Below, piece after piece: positions 1 to 10,254 of a stretch of DNA of 64,000 bases (within the stretch, counting starts at the first letter, position 1; every line of letters starts with the position of its first letter). Under the pieces are notes generated by a model. It was not told where the DNA came from, did not search any database, and saw nothing but the letters and a program-made list of their open reading frames with translations. Source of the stretch: Lolium rigidum (lineage: Eukaryota; Streptophyta; Magnoliopsida; Poales; Poaceae); the NCBI RefSeq assembly GCF_022539505.1, contig NC_061510.1, forward strand, positions 280,858,715 to 280,922,714. The letters run 5' to 3'. The position numbers and the translations under genes were made by a program.

Positions 1-388
1 AAAGATTTTGTTTTAGAAACCCTTCTTAGAGAATTTGGTGGTATAGCAAGAGAGGCTAGAAAGGTCTTTATTAAATATAAGATGCTTGGTTCTTATACCA
101 ATTTTGCTAGTATCCTTGAAAAGATGGACATGGAGAGAGTAAGGTACACTAATAATATTAATGATGGTGGGGAGATCAAAGCACCAATACCATGTAAGCT
201 CCTAGCGATGAATGAAGCGCTAGAAAATAACTATGCTTGGCTTGTTCCCTGAAAATTTGTTTGATGAGAGTAGCAAGCCCAAGACTAATGAAAAGGGAGC
301 CGCTGAAACTTATGTATCCAATATACTATGCATGGTTGAGAAAACTCCAAACCCCGCTGAAGATGCTTCATCTCTTGATAATACTTGA
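1..388 (+). pseudogene. C-terminal end of a retrotransposon gag-like ORF, frameshifted
   Basis: An open frame enters from the left edge in frame 1 and reads through a lysine- and glutamate-rich region (around ERVRYTNNINDGG) to a TGA at 250-252. The natural continuation (ENLFDESSKPK and onward) lies in the neighbouring frame, so there is one extra base in the CCC run at about 247-249. That second frame ends at a TGA at 386-388. The stretch sits upstream of a noncoding spacer and a 3' LTR on the same strand, so I read it as the tail of the internal coding region of a Sabrina/Athila-like gypsy element. No protease, RT or integrase motif is visible here. The coding call is fair; the exact domain is uncertain. 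Confidence 0.5.
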
Positions 389-2973
389 TTTACACTTTCT
401 GCGCCTAACTGAAAGGCGTTAAAGAAAAGCGCTTATGGGAGACAACCCATGTTTTTACTACAGTATTTTGTTTTATATTTGAGTCTTGGAAGTTGTTTAC
501 TACTGTAGCAACCTCTCCTTATCTTAGTTTTGTGTTTAGTTGTGCCAAGTAAAGTCTTTGATAGTAAAGTGAATACTAGATTTGGATTACTTGCGCGAAA
601 CAGATTTCTTTCTTTGTCACGAATCTGGGTCTAATTCTCTGTAGGTAACTCGAGAAAATTATGCCAATTTACGTGAGTGATCCTCGGATATGTACGCAAC
701 TTTCATTAAATTTGGGCATTTTCATTTGAGCAAGTCTGGTGCCTCAATAAAATCCATCTTTACGGACTGTTCTGTTTTGACAGATTCTGCCTTTTATTTC
801 GCATTGCCTCTTTTGCTATGTTGGATGAATTTCTTTGATCCATTAATGTCCAGTAGCTTTATGCAATGTCCAGAAGTGTTAAGAATGATTGTGTCACCTC
901 TGAACATGTTAATTTTTATTGTCCACTAACCCTCTAATGAGTTGTTTCGAGTTTGGTGTGGAGGAAGTTTTCAAGGATCAAGAGAGGAGTATGATACAAT
1001 ATGATCAAGGAGAGTGAAAGCTCTAAGCTTGGGGATGCCCCGGTGGTTCACCCCTGCATATTCTAAGAAGACTCAAGCGTCTAAGCTTGGGGATGCCCAA
1101 GGCATCCCCTTCTTCATCGACAACATTATCAGGTTCCTCCCCTGAAACTATATTTTTATTCCGTCACATCTTATGTGCTTTGCTTGGAGCGTCGGTTTGT
1201 TTTTGTTTTTTTTTTGTTTGAATAAAATGGATCCTAGCATTCACTGTATGGGAGAGAGACACGCTCCGCTGTAGCATATGGACAAATATGTCCTTAGGCT
1301 TTACTCATAGTATTCATGGCGAAGTTTCTTCTTCGTTAAATTGTTATATGGTTGGAATTGGAAAATGCTACATGTAGTAATTCTAAAATGTCTTGAATGA
1401 TTTGATACTTGGCAATTGTTGTGCTCATGTTTAAGCTCTTGCATCATATACTTTGCACCCATTAATGAAGAAACACCTAGAGCTTGCTAATTTGGTTTGC
1501 ATATTTGGTTTCTCTAAAGTCTAGATAATATCTAGTATTGAGTTTTGAACAACAAGGAAGACGGTGTAGAGTCTTATAATGTTTACAATATATATTTTAT
1601 GTGAGTTTTGCTGCACCGTTCATCCTTGTGTTTGTTTCAAATAACCTTGCTAGCCTAAACCTTGTATCGAGAGGGAATACTTCTCATGCATCCAAAATCC
1701 TTGAGCCAACCACTATGCCATTTGTGTCCACCATACCTACCTACTACATGGTATTTCTCCGCCATTCCAAAGTAAATTGCTTGAGTGCTACCTTTAAATT
1801 TCCATCATTCACCTTTACAATATATAGCTCATGGGACAAATAGCTTAAAAACTATTGTGGTATTGAATATGTACTTATGCACTTTATCTCTTATTAAGTT
1901 GCTTGTTGTGCGATAACCATGTTCTCGGGGACGCCATCAACTACTCTTTGTTGAATATCATGTGAGTTGCTATGCATGTCCGCCTTGTACGAAGTAAGAG
2001 AGATCTACCACCTTAATGGTTGGAGCATGCATATTGTTAGAGAAGAACATTGGGCCGCTAACTAAAGCCATGAACCATGGTGGAAGTTTCAGTTTTGGAC
2101 ATATATCCTCAATCTCATATGAGAACATTAATTGTTGCCACATGCTTATGCATTAAAGAGGAGTCCATTATCTGTTGTCCATGTTGTCCCGGTATGGATG
2201 TCTAAGTTGAGAATAATCAAAAGCGAGAAATCCAAAATGCGAGCTTTCTCCTTAGACCTTTGTACAGGCGGCATGGAGGTACCCCATTGTGACACTTGGT
2301 TAAAACATGTGTATTGCGATGATCCGGTAGTCCAAGCTAATTAGGACAAGGTGCGGGCACTATTAGTATACTATGCATGAGGCTTGCAACTTGTAAGATA
2401 TAATTTACATAACTCATATGCTTTATTACTACCGTTGACAAAATTGTTTCATGTTTTCAAAATAAAAGCTCTAGCACAAATATAGCAATCGATGCTTTCC
2501 TCTTTGAAGGACCATTCTTTTTACTTTTATGTTGAGTCAGTTCACCTATTTCTCTCCACCTCAAGAAGCAAACACTTGTGTGAACTGTGCATTGATTCCT
2601 ACATACTTGTATATTGCACTTGTTATATTACTCTATGTTGATAATTATCCATGAGATATACATGTTACAAGTTGAAAGCAACCGCTGAAACTTAATCTTC
2701 CTTTGTGTTGCTTCAATACCTTTACTTTGATTTATTGCTTTATGAGTTAACTCTTATGCAAGACTTATTGATGCTTGTCTTGAAGTACTATTCATGAAAA
2801 GTCTTTGCTTTATGATTCACTTGTTTACTCATGTCATTACCATTGTTTTGATCGCTGCATTCATTACATATGTTTACAAATAGTATGATCAAGGTTATGA
2901 TGGCATGTCACTTCGAAATTATCTTTGTTATCGTTTTACCTGCTCGGGACGAGCAGAACTAAGCTTGGGGATG
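389..2973 (+). mobile_element. 3' noncoding spacer of a Sabrina/Athila-like gypsy element
   Basis: This is a long AT-rich stretch with no sustained reading frame, lying between the gag-like tail and the 3' LTR. It carries the phrase aagcttggggatg three times (about 1026, 1083 and 2961). The last copy directly precedes the LTR and is the likely polypurine tract for plus-strand priming; the first two resemble decoy copies. Spacers with repeated copies of this phrase are what I recall from Sabrina-type elements of cereals. Short frames inside it look like chance. Confidence 0.6.
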
Positions 2974-4572
2974 CGATACGTCTCCGGCGTATCGATAATT
3001 TCTTATGTTCCATGCCACATTATTGATGATATCTACATGTTTTATGCATACTTTATGTCATATTCGTGCATTTTACGGAACTAACCTATTAACAAGATGC
3101 CGAAGAGCCGAGTTCTTGTTTTACTGCTGTTTTTGGTTTCAGAAATCCTAGTAACGAAATATTCTCGGAATTGGACGAAATCAACGCCTAGGCTCCTATT
3201 TTGCCACGAAGCTTCCAGAAGACCGAAGGAGAGCCGAAGTGGGGCCACGAGGTGGCGACACACCAGTGCGGCGCGGCCCAAGCCCTGGCCGCGCCGGCCT
3301 GTGGTGTGGGCCCCTCGTGCCGCCTCTTTACCTGCCCTTCCGCCTACAAATAGCCTCCGTCACGAAACCCCCGATACCGAGAGCCACGATACGGAAAACC
3401 TTGCGAGACGCCGCCGCCGCCAATCCCATCTCGGGGGATTACGGAGATCTCCTCCGGCACCCTGCCGGAGAGGGGATTCATCTCCCGGAGGACTCTTCAC
3501 CGCCATGGTCGCCTCCGGAGTGATGAGTGAGTAGTTCACCCCTGGACTATGGGTCCATAGCAGTAGCTAGATGGTTGTCTTCTCCTCATTGTGCTTCATT
3601 GTTGGATCTTGTGAGCTGCCTAACATGATCAAGATCATCTATCTGTAATGCTATATGTTGCGTTTGTCGGGATCCGATTGATAGAGAATACTATGTTATG
3701 ATAATTATCAAGTTATTACCTATGTGTTGTTTATGATCTTGCATGCTCTCCGTTATTAGTAGAGGCTGCGGCCAAGTTTTTGCTCTTAACTCCAAGAGGG
3801 AGTATTTATGCTCGATAGTGGGTTCATGCCTCCATTGAATGCTGGGACGAGTGCCGGAAGGTTCTAAGGTTGTGGATGTCTTGTTGCCACTAGGGATAAA
3901 ACATTGATGCTATGTCCAGAGGATGTAGTTATTGATTACATTACGCACCATACTTAATGCAATTGTACTGTTGTTTTGCAACTTAATACTGGAAGGGGTT
4001 CGGATGATAATCTGAAGGTGGACTTTTTAGGCATAGATGCATGCTGGATAGCGGTCTATGTACTTTGTCGTAATGCCCAATTAAATCTCATTATATTTAT
4101 CATGACATGTATGTGCATTGTTATGCCCTCTCTATTTGTCAATTGCCCGACTGTAATTTGTTCACCCAACATGCTTTTATCTTATGGGAGAGACACCTCT
4201 AGTGAGCTGTGGACCCCGGTCCTATTCTTTACATCGCATACAATCTCTGCAATTGTTCTTTACTTGTTTTCTCGCAAACAATCATCTTCCACACAATACG
4301 GTTAATCCTTTGTTACGAGCAAGCCGGTGAGATTGACAACCTCGTTGTTTCGTTGGGGCAAAGTACTTTGGTTGTGTTGTGCGGGTTCCACGTTGGCGCC
4401 GGAATCCCTGGTGTTGCGCCGCATTACATTCCGCCACCATCAACCTTCAACGTGCTTCTTGGCTCCTCCTGGTTCGATAAACCTTGGTTTTTTTCTGAGG
4501 GAAAACTTGCTGCTGTGCGCATCATACCTTCCTCTTGGGGTTCCCAACGAACGTGTGAGTTACACGCCATCA
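2974..4572 (+). mobile_element. 3' LTR of a Sabrina/Athila-like gypsy element (LTR copy 1)
   Basis: The LTR begins at gatacgtctcc right after the polypurine tract; the first base reads C where the family consensus would be T. It ends in the sequence cgccatca at 4572. About 1.6 kb long, it is related along its length to the sequences at 13707-14848 and 39586-41168, which gives three family members in the window. What follows at 4573 is CACTA transposon coding sequence, so this retroelement is inserted inside a CACTA element. The left target duplication is outside the window and cannot be checked. Confidence 0.75.
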
Positions 4573-4850
4573 GGTCACTGACTGGGGAAATTCAGCCACC
4601 GGGGATCAATCTATGTGGATACTATGTTTGTGAGTTCATCCGGAGATACACCTCTGAGCGGACGCCATCGGATAACAACGTCAAGAGGAATAACTTGCGG
4701 AAGACGCTTAGTCCAGAAGCTCGCTTCCGACCAATTCAAGAGGAACTAGCGAGGATGGTTCATGAGGGAAGTCCTCCATCCTAAAGGAGAACACTATTAC
4801 GAGGACGTAGAACTTCGATGCGGTAAATTATGTATGGAAACTTGTTCAAA
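4573..4850 (+). pseudogene. CACTA second ORF, C-terminal Ulp1-like protease segment, frameshifted
   Basis: The frame reads QPPGINLCGYYVCEFIRRY at about 4591-4650. It resembles the C-terminal Ulp1-type cysteine peptidase domain often attached to plant CACTA ORFs; in that family the cysteine of the NLCGYYVC motif is the nucleophile and the upstream glutamine helps form the oxyanion hole. The frame then stops at 4782-4784, whereas the expected tail (HPKGEHYYEDVEL, 4777-4815) lies in another frame. One base is therefore gained or lost near 4765-4770. The upstream histidine and aspartate of the catalytic triad lie beyond the inserted retroelement. Nonfunctional as it stands. Confidence 0.65.
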
Positions 4851-5292
4851 ATTGTATATGGTCATCCGATATTGAATATATATTGTATATTCCTCTTGAA
4901 TTCTTTTTTGTTCTAATTTCAAATTTGTTTGAAATTGTACATTCATATGCATGTATGTAGTACCTTAGAATATGTGAAACTCCTTCAAAATTAAAATAAA
5001 ACACAAAAGAAATAAAACAATACAAATTAAAAATAAACCAGATTTAGGGGGGGGGCTAAAACCCTAAACCTGCGGCAACCTTTAGTCGCGGTTGGCCAGA
5101 AGAACCGCGTCTAAAGGTCCTCCGCCCCGATGGTCGCCTGACACCCACGTGGACGTGCCTTTAGTCGCGGTTCGTAAGCAACCGCGACTAAATGGGGGGG
5201 GGGAGCTTTATTCGCGCATATTTAATTCCGGTTGCGCAACCGAGATTAATGGTAGTTGCCAACCGAGACTAAAGCCCCTTTTTCTACCAGTG
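4573..5292 (+). mobile_element. 3' end of a CACTA DNA transposon
   Basis: The segment ends with a terminal repeat whose reverse complement begins CACTGGTAGAAAAAGG, the CACTA-type terminus, with the last base at 5292. Inside that lie subterminal repeats built on ggttgccaaccgagactaaag-like and tttagtcgcggtt words in both orientations (about 5078-5280), as expected for transposase-binding subterminal repeats. Its 5' part is outside the window beyond the inserted retroelement. A 3-bp duplication would be act at 5293-5295, but the partner is not visible. Confidence 0.8.
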
Positions 5293-5308
5293 ACTAGAAA
5301 TCAGGCGC

Positions 5309-6574
5309 CTGAGATTTAATAAATCTCAGTCACCTAATTAGCCATAGATTAAGTGAATTAAATTTGTGCAATCTTGTTGTTTTGCATCGGCATCCATGAC
5401 AAGCTGCACACTGATTCATTGGCTAGGGGCTGCCCCTGGCTATTTGCTATTGTCGTGGGCTGTTGCTTTTGTCATGGGCTGCTTTGCTCCGATTCATTAC
5501 CATGCCTTTGTAGAGTGTGGTGTTTAGCAAAAAAAAGTTTGTTGCTTTTTCGTGTACTTGGTTGTTGTTCTTTGAAAAAAAATGGCAACGTGTATGTTGT
5601 AGCTGAAAAAAAATGTTCCAGCCCATTGAAGCACGTGATAGTTTAGGTCGTAACTGAGATTTTTCCTACTTGCATGTGTGTCAGAATTACGATTTTTTTC
5701 CCGGTTGCATACGAGTCATAACTAATATTTTGCCAGTTGCTTGCGGGTCGTAACTGGAATTTTTTTAGGTGCATGTTGGTCGCAACCAGTTGCATGTTTG
5801 TTAGAACTCAGAACTTTCCTAATTACATGTGGGTTGTAACTAGATTTTACCAGTTGAATGTGAGTCGCAACTGAGAGTTTTATGTGGATCTCAATTGAGA
5901 CTTTTCCAACCGCATGTGGATCACATCTGAGACTTTCCAAGTTGCATGTGGGTCGCAACTGAGATTTTTCACTTATATATAGTCGCAATTGAGATTTTCC
6001 AAGTTACGTGTGGGTTGTAAGTTGTAACCGAGATCTTTTTTGTTGCCATGAGTTTAACGGGCATTTTTTTTAGTTACACGTGGGTAGCGATTGGGATTTT
6101 TCCAGTTTCATGTGGGTTGCAACTAAGTTTTCCAGTTTCACGTGGGTTGCAACTAAGATGTTTCCAATTTCATGTAGGTTGCAACTGAGTTTTTCCAGTT
6201 TCACGTTGGTTGCAATTGATATTTTTTCCAGTTGCGTCTGTGTTGCTACTAAGTTTTTTCAAATTACATGAGGTTGCAGGCTGAGTCTTTTTTAGCATTC
6301 CGAAAGATGAGAGTACAAAACTTTGTTTTTTTCTTCTACTCTTTATGTAAGGTAACTAACCTCGCACTACAATTTTTTTTGTAAATACTTGTGCTTTGTA
6401 TGTCAAGAAGTGGTAGGCAGTTCGCTCTTTGCTGCAGCCCGACGTAGAAACAACATGCAAAAAACCGTTGCAGCTCATGAAACGTGATTGCAAACATTAG
6501 CTCGAAAACTAAGCACCCGTAAGGATGGCTTAACAAGCATGTGACGCCAGCGACTGAGATTTATTAAATCTCAG
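5309..6574. mobile_element. Inverted-repeat element with near-palindromic ends
   Basis: The left end reads ctgagatttaataaatctca from 5309 and continues as gtc to 5331; the right end at 6552-6574 is its exact 23-base reverse complement. Each end is itself almost palindromic and could form a hairpin. The interior has no credible protein frame and is mostly a degenerate minisatellite. This fits a nonautonomous, foldback-like or MITE-like element, but I cannot assign a superfamily and see no clear target-site duplication. It abuts the 3' end of the LRR gene at 6659 and the CACTA terminus at 5292. Confidence 0.55.
5645..6290. repeat. Degenerate minisatellite, period about 29-33 bp
   Basis: Roughly twenty imperfect copies of a unit containing gcatgtgggtcgcaactgag followed by a T-rich stretch run head to tail. 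Successive gggttgcaact words fall at about 6114, 6143, 6176 and 6207, which gives the spacing. Copies vary by substitution and small indels, so the array is old. It fills the interior of the inverted-repeat element. Confidence 0.7.
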
Positions 6575-6658
6575 TCGACTTAGCTCCAGACACACCTAAA
6601 TAAAAATGGCTCGTGGTAAATTGAAAATAAAAAGACAATTTTATTTTGGCACGATGGC

Positions 6659-7585
6659 CTATGTGCAGCTCTGGCCAATTTTGGGGTTTCCGTTTACATT
6701 CACCGCCACATCGGAAGGAAACTTGACCGGACCACACAACTGGTTGTCGGCAGCATCAAACACCTTGAGATTGGCAAGCCCGGAGACGTCTGGCAGTAGC
6801 CCGAAGAATGCATTGCCAGCCACATGGATCTCCTCGAGTCCTGTCATGCCCGAGACGAAATCTAGATGCCCGGTGAACTTGTCGGTGTAGCCATCATTGA
6901 TCTGGCCGCTGATGTCGAGGAACTTGATGTTGCTGTTCTTGCCGAAGTATGGAGGTATCACACCCTCGAGCAGGTTCCTGGCGAGCGAGAGTCTCTCAAG
7001 GGACGGGAAAAGTGTTGCGTTGCCGAAGTACAACGGGAGTTTTCCCCAAATCGTTACATTGTTGGCCGAAAAGCTTCTAAGGCCATGGCATGGCGGCACC
7101 TCCGAGATGTCCCCCAGGATAACTATATTGTCATCGAGTACGACGGTCTCGAGCGCAGGGAATGATTGGAAGAAGAAGTCTGCCATGTTCAGGAATTTAT
7201 TGGACTGTAAGTTTAGGGTTGTCAAGAGGACGAGCGGTCTTGGGGGGATGGGAAGGTCGCCGCCGAGCCTGTTGAAGCTGAGATCAAGCTCCGAGAGGAA
7301 GATGAGGTCAACGAGGTCGGTGCCGGAGAGACCGCCGACGAGGCCAGCGCGGCTGGCCTTGATGGAGGTGACGTGGCCCATATCGCAGCGGACGCCTGAC
7401 CAGGTGCCGTCGCAAGGATCGGCCGATTTGACGCCCCAGCCGAGCGACTTGTCCGCGCCAGTTGACTTGGCGATGGCCTGCATGGCTGCGGCGTCCGCGT
7501 CGTCCGTGGGTTTAGCGACGGATAGACGATATACGCCATCAACGCCCAGCAGCGTGACGAGGAAGAAGATGACAGCTATTGACAT
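6659..7585 (-). CDS. Secreted TMK-like LRR protein lacking transmembrane and kinase domains
   Basis: A single uninterrupted frame of 308 codons. The first ATG is at 7583-7585; the open frame extends upstream only through a GTG, and a TATA box 66 bases upstream suits the ATG. Residues 1-17 form a hydrophobic signal peptide. An LRRNT-like segment follows (DPCDGTWSGVRCD), then about nine leucine-rich repeats (for example LSELDLSFNRLGGDLP, LTTLNLQSNKF, LEEIHVAGNAFFGLLP), ending with VNVNGNPKIGQSCT. The repeats and cap resemble the ectodomain of TMK receptor kinases, and the ending resembles the sequence just before the TMK juxtamembrane region. The second cysteine-paired island, membrane span and kinase are absent, so an apoplastic protein is expected. 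Related to the complete TMK gene at 29303. It could be a functional soluble relative or a decayed paralogue; the intact frame favours the former. Confidence 0.75.
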   Translation of the reverse strand: MSIAVIFFLVTLLGVDGVYRLSVAKPTDDADAAAMQAIAKSTGADKSLGWGVKSADPCDGTWSGVRCDMGHVTSIKASRAGLVGGLSGTDLVDLIFLSELDLSFNRLGGDLPIPPRPLVLLTTLNLQSNKFLNMADFFFQSFPALETVVLDDNIVILGDISEVPPCHGLRSFSANNVTIWGKLPLYFGNATLFPSLERLSLARNLLEGVIPPYFGKNSNIKFLDISGQINDGYTDKFTGHLDFVSGMTGLEEIHVAGNAFFGLLPDVSGLANLKVFDAADNQLCGPVKFPSDVAVNVNGNPKIGQSCT

Positions 7586-7650
7586 TGTTACTGGAGATAC
7601 CAAGGGATTTTTCGATATGGTCACATCTGGCCCTCTCGCAACCTCGACTA

Positions 7651-7660
7651 CTTATATAGT
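7651..7660 (-). promoter_or_regulatory. TATA box of the TMK-like LRR gene
   Basis: On the minus strand this reads actatataag, 66 bases upstream of the first ATG of the LRR gene. Transcription would start around 7625, leaving a 5' leader of about 40 bases. The position supports 7585 rather than an upstream non-ATG codon as the start. Confidence 0.6.
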
Positions 7661-8169
7661 CGGCACCACCCTGCATCAATTGCAAATATTATTATGGCAT
7701 GGGCTCCTACCGAATCAAGAAATACCATATATTCTGCAATCGGCAGTGATTAACGAAAATTATACTACTATAACAGCATCTCCACATTATGGCAATATAT
7801 AATCCTACTATCGTGCAAATTATACTACAGCAAGATCTCCAACCAAACGTGCGTTCATAGTTAAAACCTTTTCCACGTAGTAAATCTAGAAATAATTTGC
7901 CAACATAACATGTGCCTCGTAACTTTTTGTGCCGAATATATAATAATAATAGCACAAAGGAAAGAAATTTTTGTTGTGCAAACAACAATATATTTTTGTC
8001 AAGTGGCCAAGGTTTGGGGAGCTTTCCTTTGTGGCCAATTATATCCGGATGGAAAAAAGTGCGGTAGAGCACCTGATCGATGCGCACACGTATCGTCGCC
8101 ATCCGTGGATTCGTGAGATCGGCCCCGCGTCCCGACATTAGTGGGGCGGTGGATGCTAATTCCACCTAA
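7661..8169. other. Upstream region of the LRR gene, no gene seen
   Basis: AT-rich intergenic sequence upstream of the minus-strand LRR gene. Only short chance frames occur. Distal promoter elements may lie here, but none can be identified with confidence. Confidence 0.5.
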
Positions 8170-8300
8170 GAGCATCTCCAACAGGCGCCTAAAACAGCTA
8201 CGTGCTAAAACTAGGATACATCGCCTGTTTTGGCAATTTTACACGCGCAGGAGGACATCACTTTACCGGGCGCCCAAAAGTATTGCCCACAACCAAAATA
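8170..8300. mobile_element. Left end of a Harbinger-like nonautonomous element
   Basis: The sequence begins gagcatctccaacaggcgcc immediately after taa, matching in form the termini of the Harbinger-like elements at 22265, 35253 and 36719. A matching right terminus (ending gatgctc) was not found nearby, so this is probably a truncated or diverged copy. The end coordinate is approximate. Confidence 0.4.
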
Positions 8301-8919
8301 AGCAAATTTAGGTAGAAGTTAGTCCCAAAATTCAGAAAATTAATAAATTTCCAAAATTAAACTCGTTAAATATATGAGCATGTAATTAGCTCTTTCCTCA
8401 TATAACTTGGCATTTTGACATACGCAGATTTTTTTCCCGACAAATTAACCACTTATTTATTTACACTAATATGTGATGATAATTTATGAAACCATATTTC
8501 ACCGTTAAACTTTGTACAGCAGGCCTTTAGTCTAGGTAACCGATTAAAATTTTGTATCACTGCAAAAGGGCGTATAAACCTATGTGATGATACTTCCTGA
8601 AATGTATATTTCAGAGGTTACCTTTTGTACAGGTACACTATTAGCGTACCTAGGTAAGGGATCAATTTTCTCTAAAAGGACCCATTGGATCAGAAAACAA
8701 GGCAAATGTAGATGGAACTTGCAGCCAGCTTTAACAAATGAAACCGAACTCATGCTTGTATGAAGGACATAGCCAAAATAAAAAGTAGAGAGAAGGAACC
8801 ATGAGGTTATATCTCGCTGCGCTGTCATAGTAAAAATTTAGCTGGTGCCTCCAGTATATTAAGCATGACAAAAAGAACGTATATTCGTGCATTTACTTTA
8901 TTGGTTATATCAGCGTTAG
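8301..8919. other. Intergenic, nothing recognised
   Basis: AT-rich sequence without convincing reading frames, tRNA-like folds or terminal repeats. It may include the diverged interior of the Harbinger-like fragment that begins at 8170. Confidence 0.4.
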
Positions 8920-8935
8920 ACAAATTCAGTGTGAG

Positions 8936-10239
8936 GACAGAACGGCCGGGAAGATCCCCTCTTGGAATGGCAAATTAGTGACTATGGCGGGCCGCACCAC
9001 TTTGGTCAAGTCCGTCCTCGCTTCGCAGTCCATCTATCACTTGACCTCCCTTGATGTCCCTTTCCGGATCCATGCTAAACATGAAGAAAATTGAGAGATT
9101 TTTCTTATGGGCCGGCACCGACAAGGTTTCGGGTGGCAAATGCAAGGTCAATTGGGAGGTTGTGTGTAGGCCTAAGAACCTTGGAGGCCTTGGCATCCTA
9201 AATAGCGAGTTCTTCGCTAGAGCGCTTAGATTGAGATGGCCTTGGCAAGAACGGAAGAGCCGACTAAGATTTGGGTGGGTCTAGGCAACCCTTGCAATGA
9301 CACGGATATGGATCTATTCTACCCTTCCACTACTATTACTTTGGGCAATGGGGAGAAAACCCCCTTTTGGTCGGCGCCTTGGCTTCACGGGTCCAAGCCA
9401 ATTTACATTGCCCATCTCATCTACCAAATCTCCACTAGGAAAAATTGGAACGTCAAGAAAGCCTTGCTCAACAATGGTTGGAATTCAAAAATCAACATGG
9501 AAGCGGAGTTCACCGTTGAGCATATCCATCAATACATTCGCCTTTGGGTCATATCTTGAGGATGACATATCTTGGAACCTAACCGAAGATGGCCACTAGT
9601 CTTCCAAATCGGCATATAGAGCTCAATTCTTGGGGCGACTCTCTCCCCTATCATCTCTTCGTTTTGGAAGCCATGGGCACCACCAAAAATCAAGCTCTTT
9701 ATGTGGCTTGCGCTTCAAAATCGCCTTTGGACAAATGACCGCTTACGGAAGAGAGGGTGGCCACTGGCCAAATTGCGGGAATTGTTCTCTTTGGAACCGG
9801 GAGTTGAAATCCGTTGATCATCTTCTTGTCAATTACCACTACACCATTCGGCTTTGGGGTCTCCTCAAGGAGTGGCTTGGTCTTCAATCTCTTGACCTCA
9901 ACATTTGGTCTACCGTCTCTCTACACTCTTGCTGGGGCACGATGAAAAAGCATAAAGATCTGTCCTCTTTGACCCTCCTTGTGTCGTGGGAGGTTAGGAA
10001 TGAAAGGAACGCCCAGGTCTTCAAGAACAAGCGTGTGCCACCCGCCGTGATCTTCCATAAGGTTAAACTTGAAGCTAGGCGTTGGGTGTTAGCGGGTCAC
10101 AAATGTTTGAGTAATTTAATGCCGCGATAGTAGTCTTTTGTTGTAAACGGGTTGTAACCGAACTATCGATGAACTTCTTCTTCTTCTTAATTAATGGAAT
10201 AGGGCAAATCTTACTCCCTCTTTTCAGAAAAAAAAAAAA
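8936..10239 (+). mobile_element. 5'-truncated LINE (L1-like) insertion with target-site duplication
   Basis: The insert starts abruptly within reverse-transcriptase coding sequence and ends in a run of about a dozen A residues at 10228-10239. The 16 bases acaaattcagtgtgag just before it (8920-8935) recur right after the poly-A tract (to 10254). Truncated 5' end, poly-A tail and matching direct repeats are the signature of target-primed reverse transcription. The element is about 1.3 kb and carries only the C-terminal part of ORF2. The exact duplication suggests a relatively recent insertion, although the coding frame is already broken. Confidence 0.85.
8945..10130 (+). pseudogene. LINE ORF2 remnant: end of reverse transcriptase plus zinc-binding domain
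   Basis: Across several frames the sequence reads TMAGRTTLVKSVLASQS and YHLTSLDVP (end of the RT domain), then [20 protein letters not shown], then GNGEKTPFWSAPWL, and a C-terminal segment with CGNCSLW and DHLLVNY that corresponds to the RT zinc-binding region of plant non-LTR elements. These are hallmarks of plant L1-type ORF2. The YxDD active site is missing because the insertion is 5' truncated. At least three frame changes are needed to read it, so it is dead. It ends with a TAG at about 10128-10130, followed by the 3' untranslated region and poly-A. Confidence 0.8.
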
Positions 10240-10254
10240 CAAATTCAGTGTGAG

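Noticed and set aside
3097..3534. A 145-codon frame in LTR copy 1
   Set aside because: It lies inside the LTR, is not conserved as a frame in copies 2 and 3, and has no domain.
5645..6290. Possible CRISPR-like array
   Set aside because: The units are contiguous and degenerate without unique spacers, and the DNA is eukaryotic; it is a minisatellite.
7586..7624. A 13-residue upstream extension of the LRR protein
   Set aside because: The first codon would be GTG; the TATA box position and the signal peptide favour the ATG at 7583-7585.
8936..10239. Host gene encoding a zinc-binding RT-like protein
   Set aside because: Poly-A tail, 16-base target duplication and frameshifts show a LINE insertion.
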